DNA from: Sphaerosporella brunnea
Lineage: Eukaryota; Ascomycota; Pezizomycetes; Pezizales; Pyronemataceae
Assembly: GCA_008704415.1 (NCBI GenBank)
Contig: VXIS01000071.1
Location: 62,001-126,000, forward strand
Direction of reading: 5' to 3'
DNA length: 64,000 nt
Shown here: piece after piece, positions 24,171-34,762 of the stretch
Layout of the letters: every line of letters starts with the position of its first letter
Position numbering within the stretch: the first letter of the stretch is position 1
Program-made: the position numbers and the translations under genes
Notes under the pieces: model-generated
The model's input: only the letters and a program-made list of their open reading frames with translations
Databases searched by the model: none
Told to the model about the DNA's origin: nothing

Positions 24171-24910
24171 TCAATGTTGCCAATAGCTAGTTTTAAAAGC
24201 TATGGCTCTAGCTGTGGCTGTCTCTCTTAAGTACTTAATTAGCTAGCCGAAGGGTCGAATAATGAAGCCCAACCAGCAGCCGGTTGTGTGAACGAAGCGA
24301 GTGATGTCTGGTGAAGTAACCACCGTGCACGTCCCCAGATCTGCACTGGTACTCTACCTATCAACCAGCCGGGCTTTTATGAGGCCTAAAAAGCCTATGC
24401 TGGGCTTTGATAAAAGCCAACAACCCAGCCCGCGGGCCGACAACACTGTCTGTAATGTGTACCTACTAAGTACTTACTTTGTCTGCACCTAAACTGATGT
24501 GAAATTGGGTAATCTAATAAGCTGGTGCTATAATGGGTTTGAGCTGTCTGGTTTTGCTCGGTAATCGGGAGGCGGTAGAAGTGGCTCAGTCGCTGCGCCA
24601 CGCGCTCCGCACCTGTGGTTCTGGGACTTCCCGTGAGATTTTTCAATTATCCAGGCAGAATACCACTTCATCATGAAGCTTTATCCTAAGCCAACGATTA
24701 GCGCTCTAATCAGAAGCTGCATTCTAATATGGTGATTTGGTTCAGCATTTGGAACCTTAGGAAGGGAACGCGGTTTTCTCCAAAATCTCACTATTAAAAC
24801 TCTCTCCATGCCAAGCCAATGATTCAAAGGCGCCAAGTTCCGTCACGTCTCCCAACGAAAACACGCGTCACTCGAGCTTTCTTCCCCTCACAATCCGCCC
24901 ATACGCCGCG
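24171..24910. promoter_or_regulatory. MTR4-RAD52 spacer with an MluI-type ACGCGT site
   Basis: No gene. Several related words containing GGGCTTT and AAAAGCC occur at about 24368-24420 and may be remnants of a small repeat. ACGCGT at 24863-24868, about 45 bp before the RAD52 ATG, matches the MCB core used by the MBF factor in yeasts. Confidence 0.4.
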
Positions 24911-26717
24911 ATGTTGCCAGGCGAGCAGCACAAAATGCCGGGTGCGCAACACAACCCGTATGAAGAGAGACAAATATCACCGTACACGGCGATCGACATC
25001 GCGACGCTGCAAGCGAAGCTAGATCAACAACTCGGGCCGGAATTTATTTCGTCTCGACCAGGCGCGGGGGGCAAAAAGGTGCACTACATCCAGGCGGATA
25101 AGTGTATCAACCTCGCGAACCAGGTGTTTGGGTTCAACGGATGGAGCTCTAGTATCACGAATATGGAGGTCGACTTTGTATGCTTACCCATCTTTCCTTC
25201 GTCGTCGACGGAGAAAAGTTCACACGCTGATATTTGCGATAGCTGGATCAGGGGAAGGACGGGAAGTGGAGCGTTGGAATCTCCGTTACCGTTAGGGTTA
25301 CACTCAAGGATGGGACCTACCATGAAGACGTCGGCTATGGCCAGATGGAGAACGGAAAGAAGGCGCAGGTGTTTGAGAAGGCAAAGAAAGAGGGCACGAC
25401 GGACGGACTGAAGCGTGCGCTGCGGTCGTTTGGTAATGTTCTTGGAAATTGCCTCTACGATAAGGAGTATCTTGCAAAGATCTCCCGGGTGAAATCTGCA
25501 CCGGTATATTTCTCGCCTCCCGTTTGATCGCACGGTTTTGCTAAATTGCTGGTGGAGAATGTGTTTGATGAGAAGCGACTCCATCGGCATGGTGATGAGA
25601 TGAAGCCTGTTATGCCGCAGCAGCAGCAGATGGTTGTAAAACAGGAGCCTGGTGCTACTTCTGCAACCCCAGACACCACCAATGCTAGTCGCATAGGTAC
25701 TGTACTCTGTTTTGTTTTGCAGTCGACACTCATATCTGACATTTTGCAGCATCTCCAGAACCATTTGATGAATACGGTGGCGATGAGTTTGAAGAGCTAG
25801 GAATATTTGCCGGCGACGACAGCGTCTTTGATGGCCTCATGCCGGATGAGGTTACAATAGACAACAGTCCCATCGAAACCCCCTCAAAGCCCGCACCATA
25901 CCAGCAAAACTACGCACGACCAGCCGCACTGCCTCAGCAGCAGAAACCTCCAGCGCCTATATCCTCGCCGACTAAACAACTGCCCCAGCAGCAGCAACAA
26001 CTACAACAACAGGGTCCCCCTCCACCTATCGGTGCCCCTCTACGGCCAGGACAGCCCCAGCCACAGGCAAGACCTATGCAGCGACAGCCCCCAGGGCCAC
26101 CGCAACAGCAACAGCAGCAACCACCGTCCCGTCCGGTATCAAATATGCAGCCCCCCCCTCCGCGAGCTCTCACCAACACGTCTAAACCCCCAACCCACCC
26201 CCCTCAGCCCCAAAGCGCCCCTCCACCGCCTGCTCCCCCCCCTTCAACACCTCACAACCCACCCGTAGGCTTCTTCACAGGCCGTGCAGCAATGTCTCTG
26301 AAATCCGAGGCAGACACGATCCCAGAAGCAGCCCCCGCCTTCAACCCCCACCGCCCCACCACCATCCCCAGATCCGCGGGAATCGACCACACCAAGTCCT
26401 CGCCCATTGCCCGCAAGATGGTGCAGCCGCAGCAGCCACCAAACTTCCAGAACCCTAGCTTGACGCCGGGAAGGCAGATTGGCATGCCGCGGACTAGCGC
26501 GTACCGTGCCCCCACTGTCGCGGGCACGAAGCGTGCGGCAGATGGCGGGACTGGGTGAGCTCCTTTTCCTCCTGCTCATTTTAAAGATGGGATGGGATGC
26601 TGATAAAGCGGAAGGAGTGGTGCAAGGCCTGCCCTCGGAAACGCGAGCGGCCAACAGCTGAACCAGCAACAGCCGCCGCGGGGCGATGGGAACGACCCGA
26701 AACGGCCTCGGAACTAA
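24911..26717 (+). CDS. rad52: DNA repair protein RAD52
   Basis: Recombination mediator that loads Rad51 and anneals single strands. Exons 24911-25177, 25243-25503, 25558-25696, 25750-26554 and 26627-26717 give 520 residues. The conserved ring-forming domain occupies about residues 20-180: [31 protein letters not shown] and [20 protein letters not shown] are close to invariant RAD52/22 motifs. FDEKRLHRH follows. The acidic [19 protein letters not shown] leads into a long Pro/Gln-rich low-complexity region, where Rad51 and RPA contacts lie in yeast. The protein ends in KRPRN, a likely nuclear signal. The acceptor of the last intron (AAG at 26624-26626) was chosen because it restores the frame to this tail. 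Confidence 0.96.
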
Positions 26718-27319
26718 TAATTGGGCATTTAATGTGTTGTTTCTGTCCGTTTGGCGTTCTGGAAGCGAATTGATCTTAATCCTGTTTTTTCTCCCACTTA
26801 TGTACTGCTGCATATCGTTATACACAACGGGTTTACGTCTTGTAGTTACGGGTTTTACTTGCTGCTCTCGGAAAATGAATTCACTGCTCACCAACTGCTC
26901 ACCAACTGCTCACTTTTCAAGAAGGATGGCGGGGTTCGAGTGAGTATTACATCTGCTACATCAACCACACCAAGATCACGGCACAGTACAGCACAGCACA
27001 GCACAAACAAGGGAACTACAGAAAGAAAAAAAAATCCTTCGCACGGAAGAGGTAGTATCAAAAGAAAAAAAAGAAACGTGGGGTATGGTATGCTTGACAC
27101 AAAATCAAGACAAAACAGGTTCATAAGAAAGAAAAGCAAGCGGCTTCGCAAGAAGAGATATTAGAACAAGAAAAAAGAAAAAAAAAAAAAAAAAACCAAC
27201 AACCGTGCCTTTTAAACGCAACATAACTTAACACAAGAAAGTTAAACACACCCCGTTTCTCCAGCCGCCATTACCCGCCCCGCGCTCTCCTGCCTGCCTG
27301 CCTGACCGAAGGGATTCTA
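26718..27319. other. Convergent 3' region RAD52 / CDC10
   Basis: A-rich spacer between two convergent genes. Contains an 11-bp unit repeated about three times at 26883-26913, a short CACAG repeat near 26976-27005, and an A run of about 20 at 27178-27195. No gene seen. Confidence 0.5.
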
Positions 27320-28568
27320 CTAGTATCCGTTCATGGTCATTCTCTGCTGGGAGCCCCGGCTCATCTCGCGGTCTCCGGAGGGGGAGATGGGACGGCTGCT
27401 ACCGGTTCCCGCGGCGCTGGATTCTTTCAGTGCCAACAGCTGCTTGGCGCGGAAGGTCTCGTAGTGGATCTGGGAGGTTGTCTCGATCAGGTCCTGCAAG
27501 TGGGTGCGGGTGAGGAAGTTGCGGAGGTAGACGAATTCGCAGTGGGACTCGTTTTCAACTGCCCGAGCATATCAGCATCACTACACACCGAGGGGGAAAG
27601 AGAGGAGAAGGGGGTACCATTGATAACTCCCCATCGGTTCTGGCGTCCGCGTACTTGCTTGCCGTCCACGATGATGCTCTTCTCGGAACCGACAACAGCG
27701 AAGGGAATGATGTTCTTGATCTGGGCGTTCAGGGCACGCTCCTCCTCGTCTAGCTCGTCGTTGTCGTATGGGTACATCTTAAGGTTGTGGAAGGCAAACT
27801 CCTCCTTGATGCGCTCCTTGAACGCCGCACGCTCCTCCATGGTCAACGAGTCAGACTTGGCGATCACGGGGACAACGTTGACAACATCGCTGAGCTTCTT
27901 CAAGACGACAATGTCGATGGGCTTAAGACTGGGGGCTTGTTAGCGGGTTGGGAGAGGGCAAGTGGTAGGAAGATCGGCGTACGCGTGACCAGAGGGTTGG
28001 ATGAAGAACAGGCAGCAGTGGATGCGCGTGTCCTGGATGTAGCGCTCACGCTGAGCGGTGAGCTCCTTGCGCAGGTACGCCGAGTGCTGGTCCTTGATGT
28101 ACTTGACGATGGGGTCCCAGCAGCGGTCGTTGTTGACCTGGTCTCCGTACCCGGGGGTATCAACGATGTTGAGACGAAGTCTGACACCATTCTCCTCGAT
28201 GACTGTGATTTCACACTTAGAATTGGCTGCTGTTTGCTTCGCGATTGGGGAGGTCTCTCTTACTGTGCGAAACGGTCTGGATCTCGGTCGTCGATCGCAC
28301 GGGCTCGTCGGGAGTCAGACGACCCTTGGAGTCGATCAGATGCGAGGCGAAGATTGTGTTGATGAGCGTCGACTTTCCGAGCCCTGTCTGGCCTGCGCAA
28401 GATGAGGTCAGCTCCTGCCCTTCATCCTCATCTAGACTGCAATTGGAGATACACACCAACGCATATCACATTGAACTGGAAACCACGCTTCAAGAGCTTC
28501 CGTTCGATCTGGGAGGTAATGCTGTCGAAACCGACGTGGCTCCTGGGGAAAACGACGGTCTGGGCCAT
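27320..28568 (-). CDS. cdc10: Septin CDC10 (Aspergillus AspD class)
   Basis: GTP-binding cytoskeletal protein of the septin hetero-oligomer at septa and hyphal branches. Exons 28568-28457, 28392-28264, 28202-27983, 27928-27618 and 27558-27320 give 336 residues. The start VGFDSITSQIERKLLKRGF is the CDC10-type polybasic region. G1 is GQTGLGKS, G3 DTPGYGD and G4 AKSD; the septin unique element follows, ending with FVYLRNFLTRTHLQDLIETT. The C-terminus is short and lacks a coiled coil, as expected for CDC10. The acceptor at 28204-28203 was chosen because it yields SHIIEENGVRLRLN; nearer AG sites break the frame. The gene is divergent from mitochondrial L32. Confidence 0.96.
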
Positions 28569-28977
28569 TGTTGCGGGATTGTTTGCTGCAGGCGTACCTA
28601 ATGGATCTCGGGGGGGGGGGGGGGGGTTTGGGAATTCGGGGAGGATATCTCGCAGCAAGATGGGTGGGTGAGTGGGTGGGTGGTGATAGTAAGGTTGGGG
28701 AGGGTTGGGGGTATGAGGTATGTGCGTTTTGGGGGGGGGGAGGGGGACGCGAAAAAGGGGAAGAGGCGGCAACACCTGGGGGTTGGTTGCTGGCAGCAAA
28801 TTAACGGGGCCCTTGCACTTGTCCACACGCTACGCTTCAAACGAAGCGCTTCCACCCAAACCACAATTAGACAGCATAAGAAGTATCTACTTGCAGACAC
28901 GCCCACGCCCCGCCATTCAATCGCCCCTCACCCACCACCACCACCGCACCGTCACGAGCACCACTGCACACTCAATC
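28569..28977. promoter_or_regulatory. Divergent promoter CDC10 / MRPL32 with long G runs
   Basis: 409 bp between divergent starts. An uninterrupted G run of about 17 lies at 28610-28627, with further G-rich blocks to about 28745 on the plus strand. No gene. G runs of this kind can form quadruplexes and are prone to sequencing length error. Confidence 0.5.
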
Positions 28978-29337
28978 ATGGCGACAATAGCGCTGTCTTC
29001 GGCCGTCCGCACGCCCGGCTTCAGGTCCTTCCTGCCCACCATCACGCTGCCCGCGTTGGCTGTCCCCGTCGCTATCCACCTCAACATCCCGACCCTGTTC
29101 CCAGGACTTTTCGAGTCGATCCTGCGCGCTGTCCCGAAGAAGAAGCAGTCCCACTCCCGCAAGCGTATGCGACAGTTGGCCGGAAAGGCGCTGAAGGACG
29201 TCACCGCGCTAAGCAAATGCTCCGGCTGCGGACGGGTCAAGCGCGCACATTTGCTGTGCGACTACTGTGTGAGGGATATCAAGAACTTGTGGTTGGGAAA
29301 GTCGGGAAAGCAGGCACCGGAGGCGGCAGAGGCGTAG
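28978..29337 (+). CDS. mrpl32: Mitochondrial ribosomal protein bL32m (MRPL32)
   Basis: Large-subunit mitoribosome protein. Intronless, 119 residues. A mitochondrial presequence-like N-terminus of about 50 residues precedes KKKQSHSRKRMRQLAGKAL, the L32 core, and a zinc-ribbon pair CSGCG...LLCDYC. In yeast, L32 is matured by the m-AAA protease, and the zinc site matters for folding; conservation of all four cysteines suggests the same here. The tail is short and alanine-rich. Confidence 0.93.
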   Translation: MATIALSSAVRTPGFRSFLPTITLPALAVPVAIHLNIPTLFPGLFESILRAVPKKKQSHSRKRMRQLAGKALKDVTALSKCSGCGRVKRAHLLCDYCVRDIKNLWLGKSGKQAPEAAEA

Positions 29338-29660
29338 AGCGGGATGAGGAAGGCGATGGAGGGGGACGAGAAGGTGTGATTATGCTAGATGGATGGGATT
29401 GTACGCTTGGAATAGATACGGTCAATGTACATTACTCGGGAACAAAAAGGAACAGGCAGGCGCGGCGGTAAACAACTTCATCATGAACTCATGAACTCAT
29501 GAACTCATGCAACATTTTCTTCCATTGTCAAATTTATCACGTGACTGGCTTGGTGGGGCCCACGCAGCTTGCACCTGGAGCTCTCACTTTGTGCCTGTCA
29601 ACAGTCACCGCCATCACCGCCCCTCTACCACCACCGCTCTAGGTGGTTCCGCTTGCAATC
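29338..29660. promoter_or_regulatory. MRPL32-SKI8 spacer with ATCACGTGAC site
   Basis: Contains three to four copies of ATGAACTC at about 29482-29510 and the palindromic ATCACGTGAC at 29536-29545, a match to the Cbf1-type core on both strands, about 120 bp before the SKI8 start. Confidence 0.45.
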
Positions 29661-30902
29661 ATGGTACGTGAAACCCACTGAAGTTCTTTGGCAAATTGCT
29701 AACACCCGCAACAGTCCAAGCAATACCTCACTGCGCACATCGCCGAAGACGGTGTTTCCCACTTTCCTGCTATCCATCGACCCGCTGCTGACGTTACATC
29801 CCGAAGCGCATGCGGGCGATATCTTTGGTCTCGCTATCACCCCATCCTACACTATCACTGTCGCCAGCGATTCCAACGTTAAACTGTGGGATATTGGCTC
29901 ACCGGAGCACCCACTTGTGCACGAGTTCTCCGGCGCGCATCCGCTCGGCGCTCACCATGTAGCCGTCAACACCGCGGCGGGAACACGAGCTGCGAGTGTC
30001 GGTTTCGGAGGAGAAATCATACTCTGGGACCTGGAAAAATTGGAGCAGCAGTACAAGATTAAAGGACAGCCAGGCATGTTTTGTCGCTAAAGTAGGGTCG
30101 GACTGACCGCTGACATGTTGTTGGTAGGAGTGGAGGGAACTTGGGCCGTGGCTCTCTCGCCATCTGGAGAGAGGATGGCGGTGTCGACTTGCGACGGAAA
30201 GATCATTCTCTGGGACACTTCGAGGCCGCAGGAGGTGTTGAAGACGTACGAAACCAAAGGTAGCTTTGGGCTGTGTGTAGATATAGTCAGTGCCAGTCGC
30301 TTTGTTATGTTGCTTCCCCTACTGATATCCCCCCAGTCGCCGGATGGAAAGTTGCTTGCCTCAGGTCATGAGAATGGCGGTGTGTACATTTTCAACAACG
30401 AGACATCTAAGATCTTCCACTCGCTACATGGTAGGCCATCCTGTGATTGCTACCCACTCATCGGCACTCTGACTAGCTCTAGGACTCGTGAAACCCGTCA
30501 GATGCGTTAAGTTTTCGCCCGGTGGAAAGCTTCTTGCAGCCTGCGGTGACTCCGGAGTCATCGCTCTGTTCGATGTCGCCTCCGGAGAGCGTGTTGCCAA
30601 TCTCACCGGCCATTCTAGCTGGGTGTTCTCTGTCTCGTGGAACCCAGTTGGAGACCACTTGATCAGCGGGTATGCTCCATTCTGCGCGTGTGAATCGTTT
30701 GCTGACATGGTTTAGATCGTTCGATGGTAAGGTCAAGGTCTGGTCGATTGATACGTTCTCGTGTGTGGCTACTCAGAGCGAAGCTACGGCCGCGATCCAT
30801 GCTGTGCAGAGCATTCCGAACGGGTCGAGAATCGGCCAGGGCTTTGTGGCTGCGGGAGCGAATAAGAGCATATACTACTACCGCGAGACTACCGGCGAAT
30901 AG
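29661..30902 (+). CDS. ski8: SKI8/REC14 WD40 protein
   Basis: Beta-propeller subunit of the cytoplasmic Ski complex (Ski2-Ski3-Ski8) that feeds mRNA to the exosome; in several fungi it also acts in meiotic break formation as Rec14. Exons 29661-29663, 29715-29751, 29807-30073, 30128-30285, 30337-30430, 30483-30669 and 30716-30902 give 310 residues. The first exon is only the ATG. WD repeats are visible: AHAGDIFGLAIT...VKLWDI, VEGTWAVALSPSGERM...IILWD, SPDGKLLASGHENG, KFSPGGKLLAACGDSG, GHSSWVFSVSWNP and FDGKVKVWSI. Intron 3 starts with GC rather than GT (AG|GCATGTTT), the only choice that keeps the frame. Length and the YLTAHIAEDAHAGDIF start fit SKI8 well. Confidence 0.9.
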
Positions 30903-31400
30903 AGCCGCGGCGATCCGAGGCAATAAATACCATGTGCTTTACGACAGGTGCTCAAAGCTTAGCATCATTAATCATTAAATGCCAGACGCCAGGCATCATC
31001 GTTAGATTACTTTTGCGGCTCGACGTCTGGGGCAACGCCATTGCAACCCTTGATTCGAGTTGGTAGCCGCGCAGGGTCCGAAACAAGCGCGCGGAAAGTA
31101 GCAAGGGGTCGCAGGGGCATCTCATATGATTGGACCAAGTAACACCGGAACAATGGCAGCAGCTGCTGTGAGATGTAAGACCGTGAAACCGACTGTTGCT
31201 TGCTCTCCTGAACCCACCACTCCCACCGCGCCCTCACCCTCCAGTCGCTCATTCCAGCACTTCGCCCAGCAGCGTCAGCGTCAGCTTCACACTCTTTTGA
31301 AAGCTTCTCTCGCTCTCTCTTTGAAATCCACTTATTGACACTCATTCTATTTGCGACCCTTTCTTTCTTGTCACACGTTCAGCCCAGCAACACCGCAAAG
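30903..31400. other. SKI8-CFEM-like gene spacer
   Basis: No gene recognised. The last 150 bp are pyrimidine-rich (TCTCGCTCTCTC words), typical of a strong fungal promoter before the small secreted-protein gene. Confidence 0.4.
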
Positions 31401-31949
31401 ATGATGTTCTTCAAGGTCAACGTTCTCGCCACGCTCTTGGTCGCCGGCCTCGTGAACGCGGCGACCACTACCACTCCCGCCGTATGAAATCCCAGTCGCG
31501 CGCGCAATCGCTCCAGGTTCAGCAGGTTGACATATAATCCACCTCAGGCGTGCGTTCTCGCCTGCGCGAACACGCAGCCCAACCCGAGCGACATGTCGGC
31601 GATCTGCCCGGCCGAGTCCATGCAGACGTGTCTCCAGAACCGCTGCGACAGCGCCGTCTACGACGCCGCCGAGGCGCACTTCGTGCAGGTGTGCAAGGAC
31701 GCGGGATACAGTGTTGCCAAGATTTCCGCTTCCGCCTCTGGCTCCAAGACCAAGTCGTGAGTGTTTTTTTTCCCTGTGCTGAGTTTGCGGGTTGTGGCTG
31801 ACCTAGGCATTTGTAGGGCTTCGGCATCCGTCACCGCTACTGGCGCCTCTTCAAGCGCTTCCGGCGCCGTGGAACACTCCAATGCTGGAAGAGTTGCTGC
31901 GCCGGTTTATGTCATGCTGGCGGCGATGGCGGCGTTTGTGTTGGTTTAA
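31401..31949 (+). CDS. Small CFEM-like, GPI-anchored cell-surface protein
   Basis: Exons 31401-31481, 31548-31756 and 31817-31949 give 140 residues. A signal peptide (FFKVNVLATLLVAGLVNA) is followed by six cysteines spaced C-x3-C-x13-C-x7-C-x4-C-x15-C, then a Ser/Thr/Ala-rich stalk and a C-terminal hydrophobic tail (APVYVMLAAMAAFVLV) behind a small-residue region, the layout of a GPI-anchored wall protein. The spacing resembles the CFEM domain (eight cysteines, often heme or iron binding or adhesion), but one central pair is missing, so this is CFEM-like rather than canonical. The exact function is unknown. The pyrimidine-rich leader suggests high expression. Confidence 0.75.
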
Positions 31950-32827
31950 ACGTGTGTGGGGCGGATTTCGTATACCATTTGCATTTATATAGGCGGGTTC
32001 TTGGGGGTTCCTGTTTTATAGAGCTTCTGGATAAAACCACTTGGGTTTTCTTTGGTGAAAATGACCGGCTCCCAAAATCTACTATTCTCGCCGTCAATAC
32101 TTGTGGGGCAGAGCGGTACCAGAGCTATGATTAAGAATGTGCGAAATACAACTCATAGGTCCATCCCATATTTTGAACCATCATGACTATTCCTGGTAGC
32201 ACCGGGCGACGAGTGAGTTTTTGTGACGCCGGCTTTCTGCACTGGTCTGTTTCTATACCCCATCTATAAGCTTTTGTAGCTTCTAATAGAGAGAGGGAAT
32301 GGTGAAAAATAGACTTCTATGGAAATAAACACATGTTTTCGTTTGGAACACGTTATGACGATTTCCGCGGACGGCCCCAGCTACGAGTACGAGTACAAGA
32401 GCTGCGGTCCTTTCGGGCTGTGCGATGGATATGTCGCGTTGTCCCGTTGGAAAGCATGCTGAATGGGCTGCTCAACTGTATGCAGGTATGCCGTGAGTTA
32501 TGACCGGAGATGTATGGGGAGATCTGAGCTTGGAGGGGAAACTGGTTGTCCGTCGGGACTGATGCGTCTGGGGAATATAACTGAGTGGTTAGCTGTGCTT
32601 TTTCTGTAATGCGGTGTAATGATACATTTCGCTGGAAGTGTTTTGCTATGGAACAGACTCGATAAACTTGTCGTGCGGAAAAGCGGTGCATAGAAATGAG
32701 GGTCCTTGTGGCCTGCTCTTTAACACGGATATCCCAATTGCAATATTTTTTTTTTGCTTACGCGTCCCACCACGTCTCCCTCTAATTTACAATATGTCTA
32801 TCACGCTCCCACCCTGTGCCGATCACA
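31950..32827. other. Spacer without recognised gene
   Basis: About 880 bp between the CFEM-like gene and the 3' end of MRPL17. Short unrelated frames only. A T run lies at about 32747-32755. Confidence 0.4.
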
Positions 32828-33533
32828 TCACACCATCTTGGCATTCTGCAGCTTCTTCACCATCTTCTCCAACTCGGCCTCGCCGTTCTCGCGGAACCGA
32901 GTGACTTTCCGGATGTTCTTGAGTGTCAGCTCGTTCAGATCTTTGTCCTCCTTCGCGCAGCGCGCTATCGTCTTCGCTGTCAACGCAAACCGCATGTCTT
33001 TTGGCCCGTCTACAAGCTCCAGAATCGCACTGGGCGCTTGGTCGGTTTTTAAGGGCTCGATTCGGAGCACGCGCGTGTACCCGCCGGCCCGGTTCTTGTA
33101 CCGCGCCGCGAGCTCGCCGAAAAGCTTAGGAACTGTGTCTAGAGGCGTCTGCAAACGCTGTTAGCTGCTGTTGTATTCCATGTAGTCGAGCTCGCGGCCT
33201 TCGATTCCCTGCTCGCCGCTGGCCCAGTCCTCGACTTTTTATGCTATCCTCCCCTCCTCTTCCGTCTCCTCTTGTCGCAGCGCCGTGCAATGCCTGGTAG
33301 AGCCCAAGAAAAGGAATACCCACATATAGGATCTGCTCGGCCCTATTCCTAGAAGCCTCATCGTTCTTTTTTGCTAGAGTAATGCACTTCTCGGCCAAAC
33401 GCTGGGCTTCTTTCGCTTTCGGATAGGTGGTGGAGATGGATTCGTGGGTGAAGAGGGAGGTAACGAGGTTTCGCAGGAGCGCTTGCCGATGCGACGACTT
33501 GCGCCCCAGCATACGGTGCGTTAGGTATCCCAT
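32828..33533 (-). CDS. mrpl17: Mitochondrial ribosomal protein bL17m (MRPL8/MRPL17)
   Basis: Large-subunit mitoribosome protein. Exons 33533-33324 and 33148-32828 give 176 residues. The L17 signature GRKSSHRQALLRNLVTSLF is near the N-terminus, followed by HESISTTYPKAKEAQRLAEK, then across the intron TPLDTVPKLFGELAARYKNR and GGYTRVLRIE. The intron (33323-33149, 175 bp) is about three times longer than most introns in the window but ends in a normal GCTAAC branch point and CAG. The protein starts 168 bp from the divergent MIC12 start. Confidence 0.94.
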
Positions 33534-33701
33534 CTTGCCGGCGTCGGGAGGTGAGGTTCGGGATGGTAATGGTGAGGTCGAAATTTAGAACGACCGCAGA
33601 TGTGGAATTGGGGCTTGGCAACAACATGCCGTTTGATGGAGCTCTCCCGGGTTCACTCCACTACTGCAACTACTACACCACTCCTACCATACCTTAACAA
33701 C
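33534..33701. promoter_or_regulatory. Short bidirectional promoter MRPL17 / MIC12
   Basis: Only 168 bp separate the two divergent start codons. Both products act in mitochondria, so a shared promoter is likely. The CACTACTGCAACTACTACACC stretch looks like the MIC12 leader. No single TATA box is evident. Confidence 0.5.
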
Positions 33702-34086
33702 ATGGCCCGACTCGCCGGCTTCGTAACCCCCCCTCTCGACACGCTCTGTGCACCCCCACTGAATTGTACAGGCCGGAGGCGCAGTCCTCACCTTTTCGCT
33801 GTCCTACCTCGCCGTGACGTCGATCCGGCAGCGAGCAGCGCGCAACTCGGCCACGCTCCGCGAGTGCCGAGATACCCTCGAGGCTCTTCAGAAGCCACCG
33901 ACGATTCCGGAGAATGTGCGGCCGTATATTGCGCGGCCGAGTCTGGTGGAGACGTTGAAGGACCGGTGGAACGACGAGGTTACCGGCGTTTGGAGGTGGG
34001 CGACGGGATTGGATGCAGTTCGCATTCGGGAGAGCGTTGAGAAGGGCATCGGAAATGTTTGGGGGAACTTGAAGGATAGGAGTTAG
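33702..34086 (+). CDS. mic12: MICOS subunit MIC12 (AIM5/FMP51)
   Basis: Fungal subunit of the crista-junction complex MICOS in the inner mitochondrial membrane. Exons 33702-33722 (21 nt, MARLAGF) and 33772-34086 give 111 residues. A membrane span right at the N-terminus (AGGAVLTFSLSYLAVTSI) is followed by RAARNSATLRECRDTLEALQ, RPYIARPSLVETLKDRWNDE and a C-terminal GIGNVWGNLKDR. The E-x-x-K-D-R-W-N element after a short Pro-containing linker is what I recall for AIM5/MIC12. Similarity is modest but the architecture fits. Confidence 0.78.
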
Positions 34087-34457
34087 ATTGTGTGGAGGGC
34101 ACTGTAGGGTGAGCGCCTTTGGCTGGGAGGGGCGGCGGGAAATATCCATTGACTGGAGAAGCTCTGTCCCTCTATCTTGCTGCCCCGTCGCTCGCCTCCT
34201 CTTGGAAAATACACAATACATCCGCTAATACCGAACATAGATATCCAAAAGGGAAGCAGCGTCCGCACAGCATAGACAAAACCTCATGCATTGATATCTT
34301 CTTTCTTACACACCGCTCGTCTCTATCCTTCAAGCAAATTATCAACTCAACACCGCCAACCCAACAATCAGCCAAAAAAATAATCAAAAAATCAATGTAC
34401 ACCGGACGCAATTGCAAGAAAAGAACCCTCCCAAAAGTTTCCTATGCATCCATTCCT
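34087..34457. other. Spacer downstream of MIC12
   Basis: Convergent 3' flanks of MIC12 and the small 79-residue gene. No further gene seen. Confidence 0.35.
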
Positions 34458-34762
34458 TCACGGACCCCCAGTAACGGTAATCAACTTCTTCGCCGCAAAA
34501 GGCCAGCCGAAAAACATCATCATCATGGGCACATACCTATCCCCATTAGTCCCATATCCTCTCACAGCAAACAACAAACAGGGAGAATATAGAACACTCA
34601 CATGCCAGCAGTCCGTCCCATCCGTTGTGCCAAAAACTTTGGAGCTATGGGATATGCTCTGCTCCTGGCGGGGTAGATAAAGAACGGGTGCGCTTCCTCG
34701 ATCAGCCGACTGTGTTTGATCGTCTTGAGGACGTGCGAGAAGAGACGGGGACTCGAGTTCAT
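34458..34762 (-). CDS. Unrecognised 79-residue membrane protein, probably mitochondrial
   Basis: Exons 34762-34602 and 34536-34458 join across a 65-bp intron with a perfect GTGAGT donor and an ACTAAT branch point. The N-terminus is basic (SSPRLFSHVLKTIKHSRLI), then FFIYPARSRAYPIAPKFLAQ, MGRTAGMYVP and one hydrophobic segment MMMMFFGWPFAAKKLI. Size, basic start and single span resemble small subunits of respiratory complexes or mitochondrial import machinery, but I do not recognise the family. Clean splice signals and a sensible protein make a real gene likely. Confidence 0.6.

Noticed and set aside
24555..24620. A-box-like TGGCTCAGT in the MTR4-RAD52 spacer
   Set aside because: No proper B box or cloverleaf follows.
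28217..28459. Shorter CDC10 intron 2 ending at AG sites 34-48 bp from the donor
   Set aside because: The intron would be too short or the frame would hit a stop; the acceptor at 28203 restores the conserved SHIIEENGVRLRLN.
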